Shown: positions 48,898-60,891, counted from the first letter of the stretch. The stretch is DNA of 64,000 nucleotides from Platynereis dumerilii (GCA_026936325.1 JAPTHN010000019.1:12364253-12428252); one strand, 5' to 3'. The notes: generated by a model not told the origin, from the sequence alone. Made by a program: numbers and translations.

Positions 48898-50824
48898 CAC
48901 AGTGGGTTTTAACCACCTTTAAGTTAGAAAAAATTCTAATGGCATGATATCAGCTGGATTTGGTCCACAAGGACATACAGATTACATAACTGAAAACGAG
49001 AAAAAAATCTGTTGGGAATTTATTGAGAAAATCACATTTTTATGTGGCAGCCATTTTGCAATGTGATAAACTCCATAAAAGTGTTCTGGAGATCGTCAAA
49101 AATTATGTCAATTGCATGAACCCTGTAAAATATAATAAACAAGGACATGCAAATTACATATCTATTAACAGAAAAAAATATTTATTGTAAATTTTGAAGA
49201 AAAACACATCTTTATGTGAAAAACATTTTTCGATGTGATAAACTCCATGAAAAGGTCAACCTGCAATTATGTTATTTGCATCAGAGAGGTGTTTGCATAC
49301 AGTCAGAATCATACTGCATTAGTGTGCTATGATTGCGGGTACAGTAGCCCATCACAAACATGTACTGTACTGGGCAGTAATTATAAGCGCGAAGAAACAT
49401 GTTTGTGATGGGCACATTTCCAGTTATCAGCACTTGGATAGTGTCTACAATGATTATTATGTGGTCTGTCCAGGATTGCGTGGCCTCCATCCCAAAAACA
49501 GAGGACACACACACACCTTTGTGAAAGATGTTATTATGTTCATTAACTGTGCATTTGATTATTTTTAAGTAAAATACAACACTCATAATTATAACATCAA
49601 ATGGAACCCAAATTATAATTTTGATATGTGAACCAATTTTCATTTATTAAAGGCCTGGCAGGGCATCCAAATGGGCCAAGGCTATGCCAGGAAGTGTTCG
49701 GGGAGCAGATTTAATTTCAGCATACTCTGAGCATCTGAGACAGGATTCGGAATTTTTTTTCAAAGCCAGGAACTTCGGCATTTTGTTTGAAATCAGACAG
49801 AGAGTTGGATACCTATGAATCCATGATCTTGTTGGGTCAATGCAAATATGCTTAGAAACGCTCCAGGAGGGATAAAAGAATAGTCAAGGACAATCAGGAA
49901 GAGGCTCAGGCATTATGCCGACAAAATGAGAAAATATTGCTTCTTGATAGACTGTGTGCAAAGATTAGATTTTTCTTGAGATATCTTGTACTAAGCTGTT
50001 TTACACACTTCGAAATATATTTTAGTTCTTTCTTTGAACCTTCTGCATGGTGTCTGTGCTATCTGGAGAACATCTGCATGCTGTGTTTTTGGATTCCCTT
50101 TGTTCCTAATCATTCCTGTAGCATCTTGGCCTTTCTGCATTGGTTTTCCAATGTTATGTCCTTAGTCCAGCATATTCTGGAAGATGTCTGCATCGTTGTT
50201 GCTTTCGAGACATCTTCTCGATGATAATGAAACTGAGCTGGCTCGAGGACATCCTCAAGAAAATTTAGACACACGTTACTGAAGGTACAAGTAACTAAGT
50301 CAATAAAGTTTATCACATGGCAAAATAGCTGCAAGTAAAATATTTTTATGTTTTTCTGAGAAAATTCCGCACAGATTTTCTCATTTTCAGATATGTAATC
50401 TGCATGCCCATTCAGGCTATTTCCTGCAGAATTCATGACATCACTATATTTTTTAATGCATTTCTGACCTTTTTATGGAGTTTATTCCATTATAAAATGT
50501 TTTTAACATGAAAATGTGTTTTTCTTCAAAAATATCTTTCTGATATTTTTCTGTTGAAAGATTAGTAATCTGCACATCCTTATGGATTATATTGATCTGG
50601 TTTAATGCCATGAAAACAAATTTTGATGCTTTCCATAACCCTTTTATGGAGTTTATCACATTGCAAAATGGCTGCCACATAAAAATGTGATTTTCTCAAA
50701 AAATTCCCAACAGATTTTTTTCTCGTTTTCAGTTATGCAATCTGCATGTCCTTGTGGACCATATCCAGCAGGCGTCATGCCATTAGAATTTTTTCGAACT
50801 TAATGGTGGTTAAAACCCACTGTG
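48898..50824. mobile_element. Foldback element built of 190-bp units, TGGG flanks
   Basis: Ends CACAGTGGGTTTTAACCACC and complement; TGGG lies at 48894-48897 and 50825-50828. Each arm is a row of diverged units of about 190 bp containing ATGTGATAAACTCCAT. Two units lie on the left (to about 49270) and three inverted units on the right (from about 50290). A smaller inverted pair, GCCCATCACAAACATGT, lies at about 49349 and 49397. The centre (49640-50230) is unique and holds only weak frames. Confidence 0.75.
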
Positions 50825-50987
50825 TGGGGGGAGGTTGGGAGTTTTGCTTGAAATTCCCGTGAAAAACTGATACCCCCTTAAGTTTCATGCGTATTTTTAG
50901 TACCCGCCTCCCTCGACATACAGAGCAATACATACATATGTACTGTTATACAAGGTCCCATATACAGACTAACATCAATAAAGTGAG

Positions 50988-50993
50988 TTTATT
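50988..50993 (-). terminator. Poly(A) signal of the six-exon gene
   Basis: AATAAA on the minus strand, about 58 bases after the TGA/TAA-bounded end of the 51051-51667 exon. Confidence 0.5.
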
Positions 50994-51050
50994 TAGTGAG
51001 TGAATTTCCTAGAATGGCATTGAAGGACTGTTGCTAAACTGTTCAGTATA

Positions 51051-51667
51051 TCAGAATTGCATTGATATCAGGAAAAACATATTTTCATGCACAAAGATGG
51101 CAAGCATGTGTAACAAATTCCTTTGAAAGCAATTATAATTTCTTTGAAAAAATGTCACATTCACTCCATAATATAGTTTGTTTTTTATCCAATCCATAGA
51201 TAAGTACTTTTTCACATCCTGCTGCATGAGGCCATCAGCATTCTCCAAACATTTCTTGATTACCACATTGTCACCATCGTTCGTTCCTGAGCCTATAAAG
51301 AGGAGAGTTTTAATGACTACCCTAAGCCCTAGGCAATTACTAAGTGTGTAATAAGCAGCTCTAATGACTCGACTAGTAGTTAATCTCAATTCTTCATTAA
51401 CATCGCAGAGATTTTGCATTGAATTCAAGTATATATCAATAATGTCAGAGTTACCATGGTTTCTGTATGCTTCAATGAGTTTTTCCACCAGTTGAAGATT
51501 GGATAACAGGGCTGCGCAGGTGGAGAATGTTTTCAAAGTGAGAAGGGATTGAATAGCATTTTTGGTTTGAATAGCACCCTTATCAATGCAATGTCTAAGC
51601 ACATTATACAAAGCATGATAGTTCATATCACGACCAGTAATCATTTGCCCAAGTCTTACATCAGCTC
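51051..51667 (-). CDS. Terminal exon of the six-exon gene
   Basis: About 204 codons after the acceptor ATCTCTGCAG (minus strand). The sequence reads as successive amphipathic helices (A-L-Y-N-V-L-R-H-C, L-L-T-L-K-T-F-S-T-C-A-A-L-L, L-V-E-K-L-I-E-A-Y). HEAT/ARM-like or lipid-transfer helical folds are possible, but I cannot choose. Whether a further intron removes the last 60 residues is uncertain. Confidence 0.6.
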
Positions 51668-54600
51668 CTGCAGAGATGACATCCTCATAGATGAAAAGAA
51701 AAATCTGCTAAGCATTGCCTTCATTCATCAAGATCTTCAGTATGTCCAGAGTGATTTTTTAAATTTCATTTTTCCTGCTGTAAATCAAAACTTCCATAAA
51801 ATTCCTGAAGACTTCCATCCCTATTGCTGAAACGTCATCAACTTACTCAGTAGTGCTTGGAGTTGTCTTTTCCTGTCAACAGGGAATGTTAATATAATAA
51901 GAACTATAAGATATTCAAGTTTTGGATTTGGCTTGATTTTTAAAAATCTAATTTGATTCATTCCGTGTCAAATCATCAGATTTTCCAGAAATTTTCCACC
52001 ACCCCATCAGCGAATTGACTGAAAAAATATATATGTGGTTGTATGTCCCAACGAATGAACTTCCTGAAAATTTCAGCTTAATTGATAGTAACTGTTTTTT
52101 GAGAATTTGGCAGAGGAAAAAAAACACTGATTTTACAAGCTTTTTAGATGTCGTTTCTGAGCAACTGCATTTGTTTCTAAATAAAACGATTGATACTAAA
52201 CCTAAAATTTGGTTTCTAGGCTAACAGGACAATGGGAAAGCTGCAAGAGTAGCTATTTTTTGTCTAGCAAGGTATTGATGAAGCTACGGCCTTGTTGAAT
52301 CCACCCCTTAAAAATCAATTTTCACTACAAAAATGGTCATAGCTCAAGGGTAGTATCTGGAATAAACAGGAAACTTCCAGGATATATTCTTCATATGTGT
52401 GGTCAAATGATATTAAAAAAAATTAGGTGTGTTCAGCCTCGTTTTTTTAATATTAATTTTTGAAAATTAGTGTGTATCTGAGGCTTGTTCAACATCAAAA
52501 ATAGCTATATCTTCATCATAATAAATGACACATCCCTGAAATTTTCCGATTATCTCTCACATCAATAGGATAAAATGCAGTAAACAATTCAGGAATTTGG
52601 TCATCATACTTTACAGGTTCTGCGGAATATTAAATATTTTCCCTTCTTGATTGGCCGTACAATGACTAAGTGGCTATTCCACAAAAGGTATAATTGGCAC
52701 AGTCTTCAAAATTCTTGTGCTTATTCTATATATGTATGACACATTTGTATTAGAAAATAGAACTTGTGTTCTGCCTCATGTTTGTTATATTAATTTTTCA
52801 AATTTTGTTGGTATCTTCCCTCCCGAGCAGCTACGTAAATCAAACCTTTCCCTACGTAATTATTTTGGTTAGAATCAAACGTTTGGCCAAACAATGTATG
52901 ACAAAGGTAGGGCAAAGGTAATTTCTAAACGTTACACTCAGATTAAAAACCAAACGTAGGTCGCAACCTTAGTAAGAGGTTGGCAGATAGTTTGTTTCAT
53001 AGTTTGGCCTAACGTTCGAGTCGCACGTAAGTCATACCTTTGGTTGACAGGTTGGAAGAATGTTTGGTCATAACTTTTGGCTAAACGTGTCAGTCATACG
53101 TAAGTCATACCTTTGGTTGAGAGGTTTGAAGAACGTTTGACTATTATGTATGACCATACCTTTGATTCAAAGGTTTGTCGAACATTCATTTGAGAGGTTT
53201 TTACAACCTTAGACTATTACGTAAGCTATACCTTTGGTTGAGAGGTTTGAAGGAAGTTTGACAACTACGTATGACCGTACCTTTGATTAATAGGTTTGTC
53301 GAACATTCATTTGAGAGGTTTTTACAACCTTAGACTGTTTCGTATGACCATACCTTTGATTCATAGGTTTATCAAAGGTATGGTCGCACATTTGGCAATA
53401 CGTAAGTTCCAAGGTTTCTCCAACGTGTTTTTGATATGTATGGACAACGTTCGAAAGTAATGTTCAGGGCAAACGTCTGATCATACGTATCTGCCAATGG
53501 TTTGTTGAAGGTTTGCACAAAGTTGCAGAACCTGGGATCCTGAGTGTCAGAGAGCCTTGTAGCGCCATCTATTCCATACCTAATTCAATATATCTCGTAA
53601 CTTTGAGATAATAAAACCTGGTGATAATTGGATGAAGCCATAAAGAAATAGTAGCTAAACCAGTACAAAAATTACCAAATAAATATCTTTTAAACTATGT
53701 AAGATCAGATTGGGCAAAAAAAAATCCCAAGTACTGCTCAACCACAAATGACCAAGAGAGAATCACTTAAGACCGGAGTTGAAGTGAGCTTACTTGCAGC
53801 TCTCCTGAATGCCACCTATCCAAGACCAATTTGGATTGGGATTTTTCCAACTCTTCAGAGTTGAAGTATTAATCCCTCACAAGGTAAGTGAATTTTGTTA
53901 TTTATATTTATACATTGTAGTCCTTAAATGGACTGCAGACTGCTTGGTAAAACAAGGAAGAAAAGTCTGCCTATTTTGGAGCCACCTTCAGTGCTTGCTG
54001 CCTGGCTCTGCTCTCTCTATCTCTCTCTGTTTTTCTCTTCTCTTCACTGTTTTAATATCTTTTTTCCCTTTGCAGGTGTTCAACAAAAAATCTGAACCAT
54101 GCATCCCAACCCCTGACCTCAAATAAAAAATATTCTTGAAAACCCCTCCCCTTCCAAAAACCAAGAAATCCGTGCATCAAAATCAAATGAGAACATTCTT
54201 TATATCATAAGGGCATGGTGTAAGGGTTTTATTTAATTAAATTTTTTTTCCACGGGGGCAGCAGCCTGGAAGGTTGGCTGGACCGCCAGAAGCAATGCGG
54301 CAGCCCCCCGGTGTATGCGAGCGCTCCGCCCCTGGCCGCATGAATCCACAAATTTCACATCGCCGATTTGACTCGCTCGCCGTGAAGCCTACACAACCTC
54401 CCCAGTCCATCCGAAGGAGTCATTTAACTAAGAAGCATCCTAGAATCAATCGGCCATGGTTAAATAAATTGTTACGGTGGTATAAATGGTGTTCTAGACC
54501 GAAATAAATCCAATCCACACGAGCGTGTGCCCAGCCATGGCCGCCTCATCCGAGTTCTGCGCATGCGCAAGACACAGCGCGCTGGGCTGGCTTGCTACGC

Positions 54601-57600
54601 CTGACGCCCCAGAGGCGTATAACGACCGATCCTTCAACGTGGGGGGTACGTAGTCAATGGAGGTTGGAGAAAAACGCAATATTTACGATATATACGTACG
54701 TAATAATCTCGTAACCAATTGTCGACAAAATACGTAGTTTTGGAACGTTTTGTCCGATGTGGATGGGAGGTTTAATGCTACCTTAGACCAACATTGGATC
54801 GACGTCATTGTCCAGAAGGGTTGGGATTTTTCAATATCAAAAACAGCTGGATTTCCTTGGTAGTAGATGCCACATCCCGAAAATTTCCTGTTTTCTTTCA
54901 TGTTTATGGGGTGGGACAAGTCACTCACTGCTATGCAGGCAACAAGGAAATTGTAAATAAGATTTAAAAAAAAGAAAGATTCAGAACAAATTGTGTGTGT
55001 ATGTAATTTGTCTTGTCGAGTTCTATATTGCTACTGTGAGGTGCCACATAATCATAAACTATTGTACCAGCTAGCTTTAAAATTGGATAGTGATTTAACA
55101 AATATATTTTGTTAGCGAAAATTAGAAAATGACTTATAATATTATTTGCAACATGATATATCAACTTATGACTTTTAAACAAATGTTTTGAAAGATATAA
55201 TGAGTGAAATCTTTATATATTTGTATATATTTATTTATTATTATTTTTTTTAAATTATATATATATATATATATTGTTCATTTTGCACTTATTTTTCTTC
55301 TTATAAATTTACTTCTCAGTTCTTCCCTTTCTAAAATTATATTTATTACTCAGCTTGCTAATTGATCTTTGTTTGTCTAATTTTTATTGTATCTATTTAA
55401 AAGAGTGTGCTTATTCTATGTATGGTAATGGCAGATACGCCATGAGGCGTCAGCCAACCAATCTGTGTGAATCATTGTATATTGTTTTAAACTGTTGAGA
55501 TGGTCAATAAAATTGAAATTGAAATTGAAATTGTATGATGCAGAGAATAGCTCAGGCATGTGTTGGGCTAACTTTACGTTCCGTGGAATTTTAAATATTA
55601 TTATTTTATTATGTGTCATTTATTATGATGAAAATATAGCTATTTTTGATGTTGAACAAGCCTCATTTACACAATAATTTTCAAAAATTATTATTAAAAA
55701 AACAAGGCTGAACATACCTCTAATTTTTTCATATTATTTGACTACACATATGAAGAATATATCCTTGGAGTTTCAAGTTTATTCCAGATACTACCCTTGA
55801 GCTATGACCATTTTTGTAGTGAACATTGATTTTTAAGGGGTGGATTCAACAAGAACGTAGCTTCATCAATACTTTTGCTAGACAAAAAATAGCTACTATC
55901 GATGCTTTCCCTTTGTCCTTCAACCTAGAAACCAAATTTCAAAACCTTTGGTTGAGTATTATTGGTTTTATTGAACGAAAAGGCTTGTAGCACCTAAACG
56001 GATGCCTGAAAAACTTGTAATATCAGCAATCTTAAAACCTCGGTCAAATCATGGAAAATTGACCAATTAAGCTGAAATGTTCAGAAAGCTTGTCCTTCGA
56101 GGTATAGAAAAAAAAAAATTCAGCCAATTCGCAGGTGGGGTGGTGGAAGCCACTTGTTGATCTGACATGGAATGACCCATTTTGTAAATTTATTGGGATT
56201 TGAATCACCCTGTCAGATTAAAAAAAAAAGTGTAACTCTTTCAAAGAAGCTGGAGTCATGATAATGGTAACTTGTCTTGGCTGCTTCTTCTGTAATATTT
56301 TCTTTCCGCGTAATTCATGTAACTAAATTTAAATTCACTGCTGTAGATGTCAATTTTTTTTTCAGCTGCAACAAATTCTCACAGAATTTTAATTTTATGT
56401 GAACAAGTGTGGAAATTTTTAAATACAGTAACTTAACTTTGTTAAGGCTCACTGTTTTTTAACTGATCATGCCATTTTCTTTCCACAAAAAAAACGAATC
56501 TTGGGATTTGAGTCCTACTATTCATATCAGGGGGCCTCAATTTGTTCACAATCACAAGGGGAGGGGGGAGTGTGACAACTCGGATAAGTGCTCAGGGCCC
56601 AATGTTTTTCCTTGCATGATGCAAAACCTAGAATTCTGCCACTTGAATGTGAAAGGGCTTGCAAACCTGTTCTTATTCGGCCTCTCATGGATGCCTATCA
56701 TAATACAAACTAAGGCAATCAGGTGAGGAACACACAACATAAGTTCATCTATGTTCAAAACGTTTGACTTCGCAAGGAATGGCATCAGGTACAGATTTCC
56801 TAAAATTTTTAACACTATGCCAGTTTCTTTCAAGCAAAAAATATTCACACATAGTCAATTTGGTTTTAAGATTCATATAAGGAAAAAAATGATAAAGAGT
56901 CATTCTACTATTTGTTCCATTTCCAACTGCTATATTTGCATTTAAATGAAATCGTTTTTTCCCATACACTTTCACACTACATCTCCCAGGTACGGCTGGA
57001 CTCCTCTTTTGGGTCAGTCAGCAGAAACATAAATGCAGAATTCCTATTCAACCTTTATGACATATGTATCTGTTTGATGCTTTTTTATGTCAATAAAATT
57101 CTATATATATATATTAATAATCTTTTCTCCTTGATCAGCTTCTGTACCCCTGCTTATTTGAACGTATTTATTACAGGATCTCCTCAATAACGCACTTCTT
57201 GCCTTAGAGGGGCCTATAGCTCATTGTGTGATTCTTCTATTGTGCAAAATACTCATGAAAATTATGTTATCAGAGCTACAAAAAAAAAAATCTGAATCAG
57301 CATAATGAAAAGCATCGTGTCAGATAATTTGATACAATTTGGAATTTCATTTCATGTCTTATCAGTAATAATATAGATCTCTAAATACTACAATCTTAAT
57401 TATTCAATGATTATCTACATGATCTTAAAATTAAGACTCTTTTGCTTGACTCTTATTTGAAAGTTTAATTATTTTCTGGTGCCTGCCACAGTATCTTCAG
57501 TAATTTCATACACATCAAGCGCAATTACGGAACTTTTTTGTGTCCATTCTACCCATTCCCCTGCACAGAGCAAACAACAAACTTTGTCACATAGCCAGTA

Positions 57601-59119
57601 TGCTGTCTAGTCGTATTTAACTGATACACATAAGATGAGGGATTAGACTGTTTTAGAAAATTTTACAGAATTAACGAATATTTTGATTGCTCGTTTACAA
57701 CCTGTGAATTCACATCAAGATTTCTAATATTCGCGAAGCGAATTGAGCACAAGAGAGGACTCAAAAATCAGTGCAGTGATGCTCTGAACATCAACAGTCC
57801 ACAACTTGAAATTAGGTCAAGTGGGACCAGCTTCTTATCAATGATTTGGTTTCGCATTAAAAAAAACAAAAACATAAGTATTCATCTTCAAAAGTGTCTT
57901 AAAAATTCAATTTATATGGTAATATTCCATGTTACTATAATTTTTATGGAATAGATAATTATTAGCCTTGACAAGCTAAATTAAATTATTAAAAATTAAG
58001 TGATTAATTTCATTTCAAAATAGACAACAAGAAAACATAACAAAATTAAAATTAAAAAATCTTGCAATGTTGTTTTTTATTACTATTATGCTATTATGTA
58101 ATATCAACAATCTTACCTAGACAGTGCTTTCAGTATTGTCTGCCTTTTTACCATTAGGATGATTATCAATCAATCTATAAATCTTAGGCCTATCTATCTG
58201 TCAATCTGTCTATTTATCTACATTGTATCTATTATTATATATTTTATCTTTATATGTTCTATATTTCTCTTGTCTTTCTTCTGTCTTTCTAAATTTTTGA
58301 AACAGTTACATAACTGACTTTCATACATTGAATATGAAATAAAAATAAAAGTTATGGTAACACCGTAAGTCCTAAAACTTTTAATTGCTGCGCGAATTTC
58401 ATGGCAGTGCCATTTACATATTACGTAAATACAGCACACTGGACATATTATGCTGTACTATAGGTGATTTCTAGTCTAACATTTAAGATTTTATACTTTG
58501 TTGGGTCATTTGGCATGGAGAAAATAGTACACAGTTTTAAGCAACCATTGTTTTCGGTGACAGCAAAAATCACTGTGTTCATATTTCCATGATCATTTGA
58601 CTCTAATCCCAACTTACCTGTCTGTCTCTGCAAGGGAAGTTGCGGTGTCTTGATATCTGGAAATTTTATTTGAAATCAATCAGTAATTGTCAAATTACAG
58701 GATGAATTTATATTTTTTTATCGTTAAATGTTTTCTACTTACGATTTCTCTTCGAGACTTCTTTTACACAAATACAGTATACCAGCTATGTTACATGTTA
58801 TCAATGTATTGTTTGGCATGAAGCAGTGGCGGATCCAGAAACGATAGTCTAGGGGGGGCCCGGACGTGTTTCGGCATTCGCGGGCCCGCATTATCGCAAT
58901 TTTTCTTCAAAATGCTACTATTAATCTTGGTGGTCTAGGGGGGCCCGGGCCCCCTAGGCCCCCACCTGTATCCGCCACTGTGGAGCAAACAGTACACAGT
59001 AAATAGCAACCTTTGTCTCCAGTGACTGAAAAATTCACCAACTTCAGGTATCAATGACTCTCTTGACTAGTAGGTGGTGGAATTCCAACTTACATATTTG
59101 CTTCCAGACGAGAAGCCAT
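51051..59119 (-). CDS. Six-exon host gene with micro-exons, about 250 residues, unrecognised
   Basis: Minus-strand exons are 59119-59094 (start codon, 26 coding nt), 58760-58743 (18), 58656-58618 (39), 58143-58117 (27), 51872-51847 (26) and 51667-51051. Every intron is GT..AG, with donors GTAAGT, GTAAGT, GTAAGT, GTAAGA and GTAAGT, and the joined frame is open throughout. The start sits in GCCATGG with an in-frame TGA upstream, and AATAAA follows the stop. The N-terminus is polar and helical (L-E-E-K-S, L-A-E-T-D-R-Q-T-I-L-K-A-L-S, K-R-Q-L-Q-A-L-L), then a longer helix-rich domain follows. No signal peptide or clear membrane span is seen until a hydrophobic C-terminus. Exon 2 has an AAGAAG tandem acceptor, and the exon-4 acceptor is weak. 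I do not recognise the family. Confidence 0.6.
52846..53520. repeat. Array of ACCTTTG / AGGTTTG / TACGTA / AACGTT words
   Basis: Short words and their complements alternate at spacings of about 12-30 bases over 670 bp. Part is organised in a higher-order direct repeat of about 125-130 bp (TTTGTCGAACATTCATTTGA at about 53176 and 53298). Sparser words continue near 54650-54790. Confidence 0.75.
53809..54126 (+). CDS. Possible small two-exon transcript
   Basis: ATG at 53809 opens a frame ending at donor AAG|GTAAGTG (53883/53884). An acceptor TTCCCTTTGCAG (to 54075) resumes the same frame through E-P-C-I-P-T-P-D-L-K to TAA at 54124-54126, beside AATAAA. The intron is 192 nt and leaves the frame open if retained. 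Only about 42 residues would be coded, so chance is a real possibility. Confidence 0.22.
   Translation: MPPIQDQFGLGFFQLFRVEVLIPHKVSEFCYLYLYIVVLKWTADCLVKQGRKVCLFWSHLQCLLPGSALSISLCFSLLFTVLISFFPLQVFNKKSEPCIPTPDLK
54255..54640. promoter_or_regulatory. CpG-rich patch with NRF1-type palindrome
   Basis: GC and CpG content rise sharply against the AT-rich surroundings. TGCGCATGCGCA at 54558-54569 matches the known NRF1 consensus. The left part (54255-54340) ends GAGCGCTCCGCCCCTGGC, like a CAGGGGCGG-type MITE end, so the richness may be partly transposon-derived. Confidence 0.3.
55150..55535 (+). mobile_element. LINE 3' end with GAAATT-type tail
   Basis: AT-rich untranslated sequence ends in GGTCAATAAAATTGAAATTG and further ATTGAA units to about 55535, the usual form of a LINE 3' terminus. 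It is inserted inside the foldback element; no coding part is recognised. Confidence 0.4.
56600..57116 (+). mobile_element. Decayed LINE ORF2 tail
   Basis: A frame at 56751-56945 has A-R-N-G-I-R-Y-R-F-P, K-I-F-T-H-S and C-S-I-S-N-C-Y-I-C, a pattern seen at the very end of some LINE ORF2 proteins. It is followed by AATAAA and a (TA)n tail near 57100-57116. The part before 56751 is not open. It lies in intron 4 of the six-exon gene. Confidence 0.4.
57117..58116. other. Intron 4, first kilobase
   Basis: AT-rich intronic sequence of the minus-strand six-exon gene; nothing further recognised. Confidence 0.45.
58824..58980. mobile_element. CAGTGGCGGAT MITE in intron 1
   Basis: Begins CAGTGGCGGATCC and ends TATCCGCCACTG, with GGGGGGCCCGG and GGGCCCCCTAGG blocks inside. 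No matching flanking octamers remain. Confidence 0.7.
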
Positions 59120-59271
59120 GGCAAGTGTCTTCTTGAAATGTGGAACTCATACAGCCAACAAGAACCAACACTCAGATAGTGCGTACGTAGGACTGCTAGC
59201 CTGCCTTGTAACATATGCCTAGGCCTATCTAGTCAGCTATCTATGTCCGTATATATATATGTGTCCATTGA

Positions 59272-59278
59272 TCTATCC

Positions 59279-59316
<38 letters not shown>

Positions 59317-59340
59317 TTATCTATTTATCTATCTATCTTT
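59272..59340 (+). repeat. (TCTA)n microsatellite
   Basis: About 60 bp of TCTA repeats. A CCTT/CTTT-rich polypyrimidine stretch follows at about 59420-59580 and accounts for the Leu/Phe/Ser-rich frames there. Confidence 0.9.
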
Positions 59341-59768
59341 AGAGTTAGAATATCTATCCATGTTCTGTCCCATATCTTCTGTCCTATATTTCTGTGTATC
59401 TTCTGTTCTTCCTTCATGCGTTTCTACTGCGTCCTTTCTTCCGTCCTTTCTTCCTTCCTTCCTTTCTTCCTTCCTTCCTTTCTTTTCCTTTCTTCATTTC
59501 TTCTCCTTCCATGCCTGATGTCTCCTTCCTTTCTTCTCCTTCCTTCTTTCTTTCCTTTCTTTACTTATTTCTTGCTTTCCAGGGGTGGACTGGCACCATT
59601 TTGGGCCCGCGGCAGAATAATTCAAGGGCCCTTACGTTCAGCATTATTTCAAAATACTAGGCCTAGTACACATAATTTGGTAAATAGTTATTCGAGTGGG
59701 GGCCCCATGTGAAAGGGCCTTGTCCTGTTCAGTTAATTTCATTGCATAAACTTGTTTGGCTCTTTCTT

Positions 59769-60623
59769 GGGTCATTCCATGCAAAATCAACAAATGGTCC
59801 CAGCATGACCACCTCCGATTTCTTTCAAATTTTCCGTGTTTCAAAAACATAATTAGGAAAGATCAAATCCAAAATTACAGGGCGATAGCTCAATTATTTT
59901 CAGAGTTATGCTGAAAATAATTTTGAAAACTTGGAAAAAATGCTGAAAAACGTCTATTTGTAAAATTGTCATTTCACTTCAAATTTGGACCTGAACTGTT
60001 TGATTTTTTTATACAATGCCAGTGATACCCTAAACTAATAAATAGAAGCAGTAAAGTGGTTTTCCACAAGAATGCCTGTCAAACAGAAGTTTTTATAGTT
60101 GACTTATTTATCACACTAAAATCCAATATTCATGAATTTTTTTTGCCTACCTTAAACACATCCCAAAATCTTCATATTTTGCATGGTAGTCCTTTGCCAT
60201 ATAGTGCATGAGTAAAATAAGTATATTTAAGGTTACCAAAAAAAAATCATGAAAATTGGATTTTAGTGCGATAAATCAGTCAACTTTGAAAATTTATGTG
60301 GGACAAGCAATTTTGTGGAAAGCCACTTCTCTGCTTCTGTTTATGACTTTTTGGTATCTTATGCATTGCAAAAAAATATCAAAAAGTTTAGGGCAATATT
60401 GAAAGTTTGATAGCCATTTTAAAAATGGACAATTTTGACATTTTTTTTCGTATTTTCACAATTCATTTGATAATAACACCTAAAATATTTAAGCTATCGT
60501 CCTGCAATTTTGGATTTGCTCTTTCCTGATAATGTTCTGGAAACGTAGAAAGTTTGAATGGAATCGGAGACGGCCATGCTGGGGATTTTTGGAAAATTGT
60601 TTGATTTGGTGTGGAATGACCCT
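59769..60623. mobile_element. GGGTCATTCC foldback element
   Basis: GGGTCATTCCATGCAAAATC at the left pairs with GGTGTGGAATGACCC at the right, with arms of about 420 bp meeting near 60200. No target duplication is evident. A one-arm relative is at 10785-11247. Confidence 0.75.
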
Positions 60624-60891
60624 CTTTTAATTTTAATTTGTTGCCACCTTGAATGGGCCCCCCTGAGTGGATGGGCCCGTGGCAGCTGCCACTCTGCCAC
60701 ATAGGCCAGTCTGCCCTTTTTGCTTTCTTCCTTTCTTTAATAAATCTGTAAACACTCGCTCTATGTGGCTGGCACTGCTATCACAGCAGTTAGAAAAGCA
60801 TAGTAGAAGTATATTTTTAATAAAATCACCAAGAAGTTGTGAAGACCTGGCAAAATTGAAAAGAGCTTTCAATGAGCCACAAGTAAACATA

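Larger units (their letters stand above)
51955..56178. mobile_element. 4.2-kb foldback element in intron 4
   Basis: The left end TCATTCCGTGTCAAATCA and right end TGACATGGAATGACCC pair, with arms of about 650-700 bp (to about 52665 and from 55555). Shared blocks include AAAAATGGTCATAGCTCAAG and its complement. The right end matches the GGGTCATTCC family at 59769-60623. The interior holds the 52846-53520 word array, a possible spliced frame, a CpG-rich patch and a LINE tail. Confidence 0.65.

Noticed and set aside
49937-50436. Overlapping frames in the centre of the foldback element
   Set aside because: Neither strand gives a recognisable domain; composition suits chance.
51296-51344. A 48-bp GT..AG segment inside the long exon of the six-exon gene
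   Set aside because: Shorter than usual animal introns, and the frame is open through it; kept as exon.
59243-59712. Leu/Phe/Ser-rich frames
   Set aside because: They arise from the (TCTA)n and CCTT/CTTT microsatellites.
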